A program made the translations under genes and the position numbers. Source: PALSA-926 sp964476835 (GTDB taxonomy: Bacteria > Pseudomonadota > Alphaproteobacteria > Micavibrionales > UBA2020). From it: a stretch of 56,045 nucleotides of DNA. Positions 11,242-18,685 of this stretch are shown here, piece after piece (positions within the stretch are counted from its first letter, which is position 1; each line of letters begins with the position of its first letter). The notes under the pieces are model-generated. The model saw only the letters and a list, made by a program, of their open reading frames with translations, did not search any database and was not told the DNA's origin. Location of the stretch: positions 1 through 56,045 of the forward strand of contig CAYZCE010000013.1 in NCBI GenBank assembly GCA_964476835.1. The letters run 5' to 3'.

Positions 11242-11993
11242 AACAGCGCGCGTTCGCGGATACGGGCCGCAGCGTCAGCGTGCTCGGCCTCGGCACCGTC
11301 AAGTTCGGGCGCAACACGGGCGTCAAGTATCCGTCCGGTTTTGAATTGCCGACGGATGCCGAGATCGAGGCGCTGCTCGATCTGTGCCTCGAAAATGGCA
11401 TCAACCTTCTCGACACCGCGCCCGCCTACGGCGCATCCGAAGAGCGCCTCGGCCAGCTGCTCGGCGCGCGGCGGGATAAATTCTTCCTGATGACCAAGAC
11501 CGGGGAAGAATTCGACGGCGCGAACTCCCAATATATCTTCACCGCCGACCATACGCGCCGGAGCGTGGAGCGCAGCCTCGCGCGCCTGCGCGCCGAGCGG
11601 CTCGACTGCGTCCTCGTCCATTCCAGCCGCGACGACCTGCACGTCATCGAGAACACGCCGGTGCTGGAAACGCTCGCGCGCCTGAAGGAAGAGGGCAAGA
11701 TTTCAAGCTTCGGCGTCTCGACTTATACGGTCGCGGGCGGCAAGCGCGCGGCGGAGCTGTCGGACGCGGTGATGGTCGCCTATCACCCCGGCTATACGGA
11801 AGAGAAAGCGGTCATTGACCATGCGCTGTCGCTGGGCCGTGCGGTGATCGTGAAAAAGGGGCTGGCGTCCGGCCACGCGGGCGCGCCGGGCGGCAATATC
11901 CGCTTCATCCTCGATACGCCGGGGGTGACCGGCATGGTGTTCGGCAGCCTGTCGCCCGCCAATATCCTTTCCAATATCAAGGCCGCGTTGTAA
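11226..11993 (+). CDS. Aldo/keto reductase
   Basis: This 255-residue TIM-barrel NADPH-type reductase carries the AKR tetrad: D and Y in LLDTAPAYG, K in FLMTKTGEE, and H in CVLVHSSRDD. The closing GVTGMVFGSLSPANI matches the cofactor-binding end of the barrel. The family usually has about 280-330 residues, so this is a compact member. The ATG at 11226 lies inside the end of the FAD oxidoreductase gene (16-base overlap), which indicates translational coupling. The physiological carbonyl substrate is unknown. Confidence 0.87.
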   Translation: MAQRLEQRAFADTGRSVSVLGLGTVKFGRNTGVKYPSGFELPTDAEIEALLDLCLENGINLLDTAPAYGASEERLGQLLGARRDKFFLMTKTGEEFDGANSQYIFTADHTRRSVERSLARLRAERLDCVLVHSSRDDLHVIENTPVLETLARLKEEGKISSFGVSTYTVAGGKRAAELSDAVMVAYHPGYTEEKAVIDHALSLGRAVIVKKGLASGHAGAPGGNIRFILDTPGVTGMVFGSLSPANILSNIKAAL

Positions 11994-12017
11994 GCTGGGG
12001 CATTAAGGGGAATTTCC

Positions 12018-13436
12018 ATGATGAAGCGCAACCGCAAAACCAAGATCGTCGCGACACTCGGGCCGGCATCGTCCTCGCGCGCGGTGATCGAGAGCCTGTT
12101 CAACGCGGGCGTCGACGTCTTCCGCCTCAATTTCAGCCACGGCGTCGCGGCGGACCATGCGAAGCGCGTCGAATTGCTGCGCGCGCTCGAGACGGAAACC
12201 GGCCGCCCCATCGGCATCTTCGCCGACCTGCAGGGACCGAAGCTGCGCCTCGGCACTTTCGCCAAGGGCGAGATCGCGATTGAAAAGGGCATGACGCTGA
12301 CGCTCGATTCCAATCCCGCGCCGGGCGACGACAAGCGCGTTTTCCTGCCGCATCCTGAAATCATCGAGGCGCTGAAAGTCGGCTCCGACGTCCTGCTCGA
12401 CGACGGCAAGGTGCACCTGCGCGTGACCGAGAAGAAGAAGGATAGCGTCACCACCGAGGTGATCGCGGGCAAAAAGCTCTCCGACCGCAAGGGCGTCAAC
12501 CTGCCCGATGTGCTGCTCAACGTCTCGCCGTTGACGGAGAAGGACCGCAAGGATCTCGAGGCCGCGCTTGAGATGGGCGTCGACTGGATCGCGCTGTCGT
12601 TCGTGCAGCGTCCCGAGGACGTGCGCGAGGCGCGCGAGATTATCGGTACCCGCGCCAAGATCATCGTCAAGATCGAGAAGCCTTCGGCGGTGGCGTCATT
12701 CGATGAAATCGCCGACTTGGCCGACGCCGTCATGCTGGCGCGCGGCGACCTCGGCGTCGAGATCCCGGCGGAGCGCGTGCCGAGCATCCAGAAGCACGTC
12801 GTCGCCGTCTGCCGCGAAAAGGGCAAGCCCGTCATCATCGCCACGCAGATGCTCGAATCCATGATTTCCTGCCCGCGCCCGACGCGCGCGGAAGCCTCCG
12901 ACGTCGCGACCGCCATCTATGACGGCACCGACGCCGTCATGCTGTCGGCGGAGACGGCTTCGGGCGAATACCCGATCGAGGCGGTGTCGATCATGGACAA
13001 GATCGCCGCCGACGTGGAGAAAGACGCGCTTTACCGCAAGATCATGGACGCGGCGCATACCGTGCCCGACAAGAACCCTTCCGACGCCATCACCGCCGCC
13101 GCCTCGTGGGTGGCGCAGACGCTGAGCGCGGCTGCGATCGTGAACTACACCACCTCCGGCTCCACCGCGCTGCGCACCGCGCGCGAGCGGCCGTCGGTGC
13201 CGATCATCTGCCTCACCGAAAGCATGGCGGTGGCGCGCCGCCTGCAGCTGTCGTTCGGCGTGCACCCTGTGCTGGCGCTGGACGTCAACATGTTCAACAT
13301 GGCCGTCGAGCGTGCTTGTGCTTACGCCCGCGCGCATGGCTTTGCGGAACCGGGGCAGCACCTCGTCATCACCGCGGGCATGCCGTTCGGCATCCCCGGT
13401 TCGACGAACACGCTGCGCGTGGCGCGCGTCGAATAA
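12018..13436 (+). CDS. pyk: Pyruvate kinase
   Basis: This 472-residue glycolytic enzyme makes ATP and pyruvate from phosphoenolpyruvate and ADP. Signatures include KIVATLGPASSS at the N-terminus, GVDVFRLNFSHG, DLQGPKLRLG, the catalytic lysine in IIVKIEKPSAV, MLARGDLGVEIP and IIATQMLESM. The length and the C-terminal allosteric domain are normal. Two adjacent ATG codons (12018, 12021) follow the AAGGGGAA ribosome site; the first is used here. It is 24 bases after the aldo/keto reductase gene and could be read through from it. It converges with the small exported protein, three bases separating the stops. Confidence 0.97.
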   Translation: MMKRNRKTKIVATLGPASSSRAVIESLFNAGVDVFRLNFSHGVAADHAKRVELLRALETETGRPIGIFADLQGPKLRLGTFAKGEIAIEKGMTLTLDSNPAPGDDKRVFLPHPEIIEALKVGSDVLLDDGKVHLRVTEKKKDSVTTEVIAGKKLSDRKGVNLPDVLLNVSPLTEKDRKDLEAALEMGVDWIALSFVQRPEDVREAREIIGTRAKIIVKIEKPSAVASFDEIADLADAVMLARGDLGVEIPAERVPSIQKHVVAVCREKGKPVIIATQMLESMISCPRPTRAEASDVATAIYDGTDAVMLSAETASGEYPIEAVSIMDKIAADVEKDALYRKIMDAAHTVPDKNPSDAITAAASWVAQTLSAAAIVNYTTSGSTALRTARERPSVPIICLTESMAVARRLQLSFGVHPVLALDVNMFNMAVERACAYARAHGFAEPGQHLVITAGMPFGIPGSTNTLRVARVE

Positions 13437-13439
13437 AGC

Positions 13440-13724
13440 TTACTGAGTGACGGGAGCGGGTGCTGCGGCGCGGGTTTCTTCCTTGCCGTCCTCTTTGTTG
13501 TCAGGCGTCGTCATTGCGCGTTGCGCGGTGCCGTTCGACGTCGTTTCGCCGTGGGTTGCGGTCGGCGGCGCATAGACCTCAATCCCCCGGATGCCGAGGT
13601 TCGGCGGGACTTCAGGGTCGCTCGCATTCACGTTCGGATTGATGATCAAACCGGCCGCCATCGCAGGCGATGCGGCAAGAGAGAGAATCACGGCAGACAA
13701 AAAAGACATTGTTTTCAAATTCAT
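13440..13724 (-). CDS. Small exported protein of unknown function
   Basis: This 94-residue protein has a clean Sec signal peptide (MNLKTMSFLSAVILSLAASP, then AMAA with predicted cleavage at about residue 24). The mature part is about 70 residues, rich in Pro, Thr, Asn and Ala, and looks disordered, ending EETRAAAPAPVTQ. I do not recognise a family. A ribosome site (AAGGGG) lies 9 bases before the ATG, which supports real expression. The long AT-rich intergenic stretch upstream (13725-13854) separates it from the divergent gene. Confidence 0.65.
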   Translation of the reverse strand: MNLKTMSFLSAVILSLAASPAMAAGLIINPNVNASDPEVPPNLGIRGIEVYAPPTATHGETTSNGTAQRAMTTPDNKEDGKEETRAAAPAPVTQ

Positions 13725-13854
13725 AAAATAACCCCTTAATTTCGTGGTTATATGATTAACATAACATATAAATAGTAAAAAGTCACTAAAATACTCTCTT
13801 TTGACGCTTATACGCCGGCGGAGTAGTCTCGTTTAACTCTTAAAAGGGAACGCC

Positions 13855-14277
13855 ATGCAGAAGATCAAGACGCTGTTCAATGAACTCAGCTTGCGCCGCG
13901 ACATCAGAGGCCTGCCGTCGCTCATGCAGAAGGATTCCCGCCAGGCCCATGCCGTGTTTGACGCCGCGAAAGCCCGCGTCAAGGCGCACCCAGAATTGAG
14001 CCAGGCCTTTATCGCCGCGAGCTTCAAGGCGGCGACTGTTTTTTCGAAGACTTGCTATGCCAGCACGCTGACGCTTGTCGACACCGCCGCCCGCGTTGCG
14101 CTCGACGCCCCCGGCGGCATGGCGTTCTTTCTCGATAGGGCTTTCGAGGCCCTGCCGGCCATTGCGGCGCAAAACGACGGTGCCGCGCCGATGATCCTGA
14201 AGAAGCTGCTGCAGGCAGGCCGTGACGACCGGGCGCTGTACGCCTCCGTTTTCGCGCGCGCGGACAATGTCGTGTAG
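13855..14277 (+). CDS. Hypothetical helical protein, probably interrupted by an amber codon
   Basis: This 140-residue, mostly alpha-helical soluble protein (MQKIKTLFNELSLRRDIRG...) belongs to no family I recognise. The ribosome site AAAGGGAA precedes the ATG by about 6 bases, and a TTGACG hexamer at 13801-13806 may be part of its promoter. The frame stops at TAG 14275-14277 but continues open for 24 codons (starting LLEKKEARRPWKARDLK) to TGA at 14350-14352. That extension is Lys/Arg-rich, like coding sequence, and ends just before the convergent gene. It may be a recent truncation or a readthrough product. Confidence 0.6.
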   Translation: MQKIKTLFNELSLRRDIRGLPSLMQKDSRQAHAVFDAAKARVKAHPELSQAFIAASFKAATVFSKTCYASTLTLVDTAARVALDAPGGMAFFLDRAFEALPAIAAQNDGAAPMILKKLLQAGRDDRALYASVFARADNVV

Positions 14278-14356
14278 CTGCTGGAAAAGAAAGAAGCGCG
14301 CCGTCCGTGGAAGGCGCGCGACCTGAAAACGATCATCGCGGATTACCGCTGAAACC

Positions 14357-15082
14357 TTACGCCTTGTGCAGCCACCAGTTCTCGCTGTTGATCGAGAAGA
14401 TCGGGCGGTAGCGGTTGACGGCGGCGATAGTCTCGACCTGCTTGTTCTGGTTGTCGAGCACGTAGTCGCCCGCGCCGGTATAGACGATCAGCAGTGCGTG
14501 CGGGATATGCTTGACCTCGTCCTCGACGACGGCGATGCGCAGCTGGTCTTCGCTGAAGCCGAGCGCGCGCAAGGATGCATACTTGGCGATGGCGAAATCC
14601 TCGCAGTCGCCGCCGCGGGTCAGGAACTCGACCGGCGTCGCCCAATAGTCGGTCTTGCCGTAGTTGTCGGCGTCCTCGATATAGGGGATCTTGTTGAGGA
14701 AGGCGTTGACGCCGTCGATCTGCGCGGCGGCAGGCAGGTCGCGCAGGCGCTCGATCTCGGCGAGCCATGCGGTGACGCGCGGGCTGGCGGCGGATTCCGG
14801 CTGCTGCATCTGGCGGTCGAAGCGGTGCATCACGTCGGTCCATTTCCTGAAGGCGGAAATGTCGTGGTACTCGACCTCGCGCGTGCCGAAGAGGGCGGGA
14901 TAGGCCATCTGGCGCGGCTTTTGCATAGGGACGATCGAAGAGGCGAGCGTAAAGCGCGCCGACAATGAAGGAGGATGACCCGCCGCAGCCGAGGAGGCCG
15001 GCGACGTGAAGGCTGTGTGCAGTGCCACTGCACCCACGACAGCTGCACGGAAGAAAGTTTTGCTCAGACTTGTTTTTTTCAT
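14357..15082 (-). CDS. Transglutaminase-like cysteine peptidase (LapG-like, BTLCP family)
   Basis: This 241-residue protein has an N-terminal signal sequence (residues about 1-34) and is probably periplasmic. The papain-like triad is visible: Cys in RGGDCEDFAIAKYASLRALG, His in HIPHALLIVY, and Asp in YVLDNQNK. It matches the bacterial transglutaminase-like cysteine proteinase family, whose best-known member LapG cuts a giant adhesin to release biofilm cells under c-di-GMP control. No LapD or LapA homologue lies in this window, so the substrate is open. It is divergent from hldE across a 193-base spacer with a palindrome. Confidence 0.85.
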   Translation of the reverse strand: MKKTSLSKTFFRAAVVGAVALHTAFTSPASSAAAGHPPSLSARFTLASSIVPMQKPRQMAYPALFGTREVEYHDISAFRKWTDVMHRFDRQMQQPESAASPRVTAWLAEIERLRDLPAAAQIDGVNAFLNKIPYIEDADNYGKTDYWATPVEFLTRGGDCEDFAIAKYASLRALGFSEDQLRIAVVEDEVKHIPHALLIVYTGAGDYVLDNQNKQVETIAAVNRYRPIFSINSENWWLHKA

Positions 15083-15154
15083 GATCGCTGTCTGTTAAGC
15101 ACGCTATAGCTTTATTATTATGCATAAGCGTTAAGAAGCTATGAAAACCCTGAA

Positions 15155-15178
15155 AAATGATGTGAAATCACGTCATTT
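15155..15178. promoter_or_regulatory. 24-bp imperfect palindrome, possible operator
   Basis: The run aaatgatgtgaaatcacgtc plus attt is an imperfect dyad: 20 of 24 positions match their reverse complement, with the half-site core AATGA-GTGA facing TCAC-TCATT. It lies between the divergent LapG-like peptidase and hldE, upstream of the candidate hldE promoter. The half sites (TGTGA/TCACG) recall CRP/FNR-family operators, but the two-base spacing is not the CRP spacing. The regulator is unknown. Confidence 0.4.
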
Positions 15179-15210
15179 CAAAGGGATGACATGCGTTGTG
15201 CTTTTTCCAT

Positions 15211-15239
15211 TTGCCGCACTTATGTAATCATGGTATAGC
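15211..15239 (+). promoter_or_regulatory. Candidate sigma70-type promoter of hldE
   Basis: TTGCCG (15211-15216) and TATAGC (15234-15239) are separated by 17 bases, and the predicted start of transcription lies about 30 bases before the hldE ATG. Each hexamer matches four of six consensus bases. A similar TTGCTG-17-TATAGC pair is seen before hflK, which adds some weight. Confidence 0.35.
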
Positions 15240-15275
15240 CTTGCGGTAGCATTCAAAGCGGGATAAAAAGTATAA

Positions 15276-16754
15276 ATGATTGAAAGCAATGACCTTTTCG
15301 AGAACCTCGCCGCGCTGAAACAGGCGCGCGTGCTCTGCATCGGCGATGTGATGCTGGATCGCTTCATCTACGGTGCGATCGAACGCATCTCGCCCGAGGC
15401 GCCGATTCCGGTCCTCTTGGTCGAGCGTGAGAAGCATATGCTGGGCGGCGCGGGCAACGTGGCGGCAAATCTTGCCTCGCTTGGCGTGACGGTGACGCTG
15501 ATGGCCGTCGTCGGCGACGATGGCGCCGGCGCGGATGTCCGCAAATATCTCGAGGCGCAGGGCGTGACTGCCGCGCTCGAAACCGCCGCCGACCGCGGCA
15601 CGACGGTCAAGAGCCGCTTCGTTTGCGGCAGCCAGCAGATGCTGCGCGTCGACCGTGAAAAGACGGAAGCGATTTCTGCCGCTGTTGAAGCCGCGCTGCT
15701 CGCGCGCCTTGAGACGTTGGTGAAGGATACCGGCGCGCTGATCCTCTCAGACTATAAAAAGGGCCTGCTGACCGACCGTCTTGTCGCCGCCGCCATCGAC
15801 GGCGCGCGCCGCCATGGCGTGCCGGTGATCGTCGACCCCAAGGGGCGCGACTTCGCGCGCTATCGCGGCGCCACGTTCGTCACGCCCAACCGCAAGGAAA
15901 TCGAGACAGCGACTGGCCTCAAGGCCGCGACCGACGATGAAGTCATGCATGCGGCGCAGCAGGTCATGCAGTCCTGCGGCATCGAGAACGTGCTGGTCAC
16001 GCGCAGCAAGGACGGCATGTCGCTGGTCGCCGGCAAAGGTGCGCCCGTGCATATCCCCGCGCAGGTGCGCGAAGTCTATGATGTTTCCGGCGCTGGCGAC
16101 ACGGTGATCGCGGTTTTCGCGGCCGGGCTTGCCGCGCGCCTGCCGGCACTCAACGCGGCAACGCTTGCCAACGTCGCGGCGGGGATCGTCGTCGGCAAGT
16201 CGGGCACCGCTACCGCGCGCCCCGATGAAATCGCCGAAGTACTTGAGGAAGATATTATAAAGTCGCGCGCCCCCCATATGGCGCGTCCGCCCAAGGTTGC
16301 CACCCTGCACCGCGCCGCCGAACAGGCCGAGCGCCTGCGCGCGCGCGGGCAGAAAGTCGGCTTCACCAACGGCTGTTTCGACCTGTTGCACCCCGGCCAC
16401 CTGTCCTCGCTGCGTCAGGCACGCAGGGCTTGCGACTTCCTGATCGTTGCGATCAACGGCGATGCTTCGGTGAAACGCCTCAAGGGCCCGACGCGCCCGG
16501 TGCAGAACCAGGACGCGCGCGCCGAGGTGCTCGCGGCGCTCGACATGGTCGACATGGTCGTGGTGTTCGAGGAAGACACGCCGCTCTCCCTCATTGAGGC
16601 GATCCGCCCCGACGTGCTGGTCAAGGGCGGGCAGTACAAGCTCGAGGAAGTCGTCGGCTATGACGTGGTTATGTCCTATGGCGGCAAGATCGTGCGCGCG
16701 GATATGGAAGAAGGTTTCAGCACTACCAATACAATCGCGAAGATGACCGCTTAA
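15276..16754 (+). CDS. hldE: Bifunctional heptose-7-phosphate kinase / heptose-1-phosphate adenylyltransferase
   Basis: This 492-residue fusion performs two steps of ADP-heptose synthesis for the LPS inner core. Residues about 1-330 form a ribokinase/PfkB domain (CIGDVMLDRFIYG, MLGGAGNVAAN, and the GAGDT anion hole in YDVSGAGDTVIAVF). Residues about 358-492 form a nucleotidyltransferase with FTNGCFDLLHPGH and VKGGQYKLEEVVGYD. The fused form is the one found in E. coli. The ATG at 15276 follows a weak GGGAT. The gene stands alone, 77 bases before the pilus assembly ATPase. Confidence 0.96.
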   Translation: MIESNDLFENLAALKQARVLCIGDVMLDRFIYGAIERISPEAPIPVLLVEREKHMLGGAGNVAANLASLGVTVTLMAVVGDDGAGADVRKYLEAQGVTAALETAADRGTTVKSRFVCGSQQMLRVDREKTEAISAAVEAALLARLETLVKDTGALILSDYKKGLLTDRLVAAAIDGARRHGVPVIVDPKGRDFARYRGATFVTPNRKEIETATGLKAATDDEVMHAAQQVMQSCGIENVLVTRSKDGMSLVAGKGAPVHIPAQVREVYDVSGAGDTVIAVFAAGLAARLPALNAATLANVAAGIVVGKSGTATARPDEIAEVLEEDIIKSRAPHMARPPKVATLHRAAEQAERLRARGQKVGFTNGCFDLLHPGHLSSLRQARRACDFLIVAINGDASVKRLKGPTRPVQNQDARAEVLAALDMVDMVVVFEEDTPLSLIEAIRPDVLVKGGQYKLEEVVGYDVVMSYGGKIVRADMEEGFSTTNTIAKMTA

Positions 16755-16831
16755 CCCCTTCCATAACCTGTAAAAATTTTTGAAGTCTTTTTAACCTTTC
16801 TATGTCATCGTTAATAGAGGGGGGATTGACG

Positions 16832-18586
16832 ATGGCCGACGAACAAACGATGCAACCGATGCCCGCCGCCGAGCAAGGGCAAGGCAGCGGCAAGCAAAAG
16901 CGGATCGGCGACCGCCTTGTCGAGATGGGCGTCATCACGCCCGACCAGCTGACCGTCGCCCTGCGCGAAAAGCAGAAATCCACCAAGATGGTCGGCGAGA
17001 TCCTCGTCGAGCTCGGCTTCCTGACCGAGGGGATGCTGACCAGCTTCCTCTCCGAAAGCACCGGCTTCCAGCAGTTCGACCCTAAGAAGACCATGCTCGA
17101 CCCCGAAGCGCTGACGCTCATCAGCCAGAAGGACGCGCAGAAATACCAGTTGCTCCCGGTCTCGCTCTCCGCCGATAAGCGCACCGTCACCGTCGCGATG
17201 GCCGACCCGCACGACGTTGTCGCGCTCGACAAGCTGCGCCAGCTGCTGCCGCGCGGCGCGGAAGTCGTGCCGCAGATCTGCTCGCCCGCCATTCTCGCCG
17301 ACGCGATCCACCGCGCCTACGGCGTCTCGACCTCCATCGACGCGATCCTCAAGGAACTTGAAGGCGACAAGGCCGTCGCCAAGAAGAACGTCGACAATCT
17401 TTCCGAAGAAGAGGCCTATACGCACCCGATCGTGCGCCTCGTCAACGCGCTGATCTTCGAGGCGGTCAAGATGGGCGCTTCCGACCTTCACTTCGAGCCG
17501 GAAGAGCATTTCGTGCGCGCCCGCTGGCGCAAAGACGGCGACCTCATCATCGCGCATACGATGCACCGCGAGTACTGGAACGGCATCGCGCAGCGCCTCA
17601 AGATCATGTCGCAGATGAACATCGCCGACAAGCTGTCGCCGCAGGACGGCCGCCTCAGCATGAACATGGGCGGCCGCGACGTCGACTTCCGCGTGGCCTG
17701 CCTGCCGACCGTGCACGGCGAGAACATCGTCATGCGCGTGCTCGATCGCAACGCCTCCATCGTGCCGATGGAAAAGCTCGGCTTCAGCGACCACAACACA
17801 AAGCTGATCGAGAAGGCGCTGGCGCGCCCCGAGGGCATGATCATCGTGACCGGGCCGACCGGTTCCGGCAAGACGACGACGCTCTATTCGATGCTGAACG
17901 CGATCAACACGCCCGACGTCAACATCATGACGCTGGAAGACCCGGTCGAATACGCGCTGGGCATGATCCGCCAGTCCAGCGTGCGCGAAGGCACGGGCCT
18001 TTCGTTTGCCGACGGGGTCAAGGCGCTGCTGCGCCAGGACCCGGACATCATCTTCGTCGGTGAAGTGCGCGACGGCCCCACCGCCAACCAGGCGCTCGCC
18101 GCCGCCATGACCGGCCACCAGGTCTTCACGACCTTGCACACCAACGACAGCTTCGGCGCGCTGCCGCGCCTGATCGAGCTGGGGCTGAAGCCCGAAATGC
18201 TCTCCGGCTCCATCATCGCCGTCTTCGCGCAGCGCCTCGTGCGCCGCGTGTGCCAGCAGTGCAAGCAGCCCTACAAGGCCACGCCCGAGGAATGCCGCCT
18301 GATGGCCGTCGACGCCGCCAACCCGCCCGAGCTTTATAAAGGCGTAGGCTGCCCCGCTTGCAATAATAGCGGCTACATTGGCCGTATCGGCATCCATGAG
18401 ATTCTGTATATTGATGAAGAGATCGAGACTTTGGTCGCCGAAGGCGGACATAAGCACGAAGTCCGCGCGGTCGCCCTCAAGAACGGCTTCAAGAGCATGC
18501 GCGACGACGGGATTATGAAAGCGCACCAGGGCGTGACCACGATCGACGCGCTCACCAAGGCGGTCAGTTTCTCCGACCGCATGTAG
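16832..18586 (+). CDS. Type IV pilus/type II secretion assembly ATPase (PilB/GspE/MshE type)
   Basis: This 584-residue hexameric ATPase should power pilin polymerisation at the inner-membrane platform. The N-terminal T2SSE_N-like domain (RIGDRLVEMGVITPDQL) spans residues about 25-150. Walker A is GPTGSGKTTT near residue 341, followed by the Asp box LEDPVEY, Walker B DPDIIFVGEVRD and His box TGHQVFTTLHTND. A tetracysteine zinc motif (CQQC...CPAC) near residue 470-505 marks an assembly, not a retraction, ATPase. I chose ATG 16832 because AGAGGGGGG precedes it; an in-frame ATG at 16802 lacks one. An intrinsic terminator separates it from the platform gene. Confidence 0.93.
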   Translation: MADEQTMQPMPAAEQGQGSGKQKRIGDRLVEMGVITPDQLTVALREKQKSTKMVGEILVELGFLTEGMLTSFLSESTGFQQFDPKKTMLDPEALTLISQKDAQKYQLLPVSLSADKRTVTVAMADPHDVVALDKLRQLLPRGAEVVPQICSPAILADAIHRAYGVSTSIDAILKELEGDKAVAKKNVDNLSEEEAYTHPIVRLVNALIFEAVKMGASDLHFEPEEHFVRARWRKDGDLIIAHTMHREYWNGIAQRLKIMSQMNIADKLSPQDGRLSMNMGGRDVDFRVACLPTVHGENIVMRVLDRNASIVPMEKLGFSDHNTKLIEKALARPEGMIIVTGPTGSGKTTTLYSMLNAINTPDVNIMTLEDPVEYALGMIRQSSVREGTGLSFADGVKALLRQDPDIIFVGEVRDGPTANQALAAAMTGHQVFTTLHTNDSFGALPRLIELGLKPEMLSGSIIAVFAQRLVRRVCQQCKQPYKATPEECRLMAVDAANPPELYKGVGCPACNNSGYIGRIGIHEILYIDEEIETLVAEGGHKHEVRAVALKNGFKSMRDDGIMKAHQGVTTIDALTKAVSFSDRM

Positions 18587-18617
18587 GCGGCGGCGCACGC
18601 TCATCGCCCTTCTGTAC

Positions 18618-18663
18618 AAGCCTTTCTTATTGTTGTATCAATGACAACAGGGGCTTTTTTATT
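18618..18663 (+). terminator. Terminator-like hairpin inside the pilus locus
   Basis: The inner stem tgttgt (18631-18636) / acaaca (18644-18649) and outer stem aagcc (18618-18622) / ggctt (18652-18656) run into a T-rich tail (ttttttatttt). It lies between the assembly ATPase and the platform protein. It could partly terminate transcription and set a lower level for the downstream genes. The internal asymmetric loop makes it a weaker terminator than the others here. Confidence 0.55.
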
Positions 18664-18685
18664 TTATCCGGGGATTTTGCCGTAG

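Noticed and set aside
16811..18619. A 602-codon minus-strand open frame opposite the assembly ATPase
   Set aside because: The ATPase on the plus strand has all its motifs; the antisense product is low-complexity.
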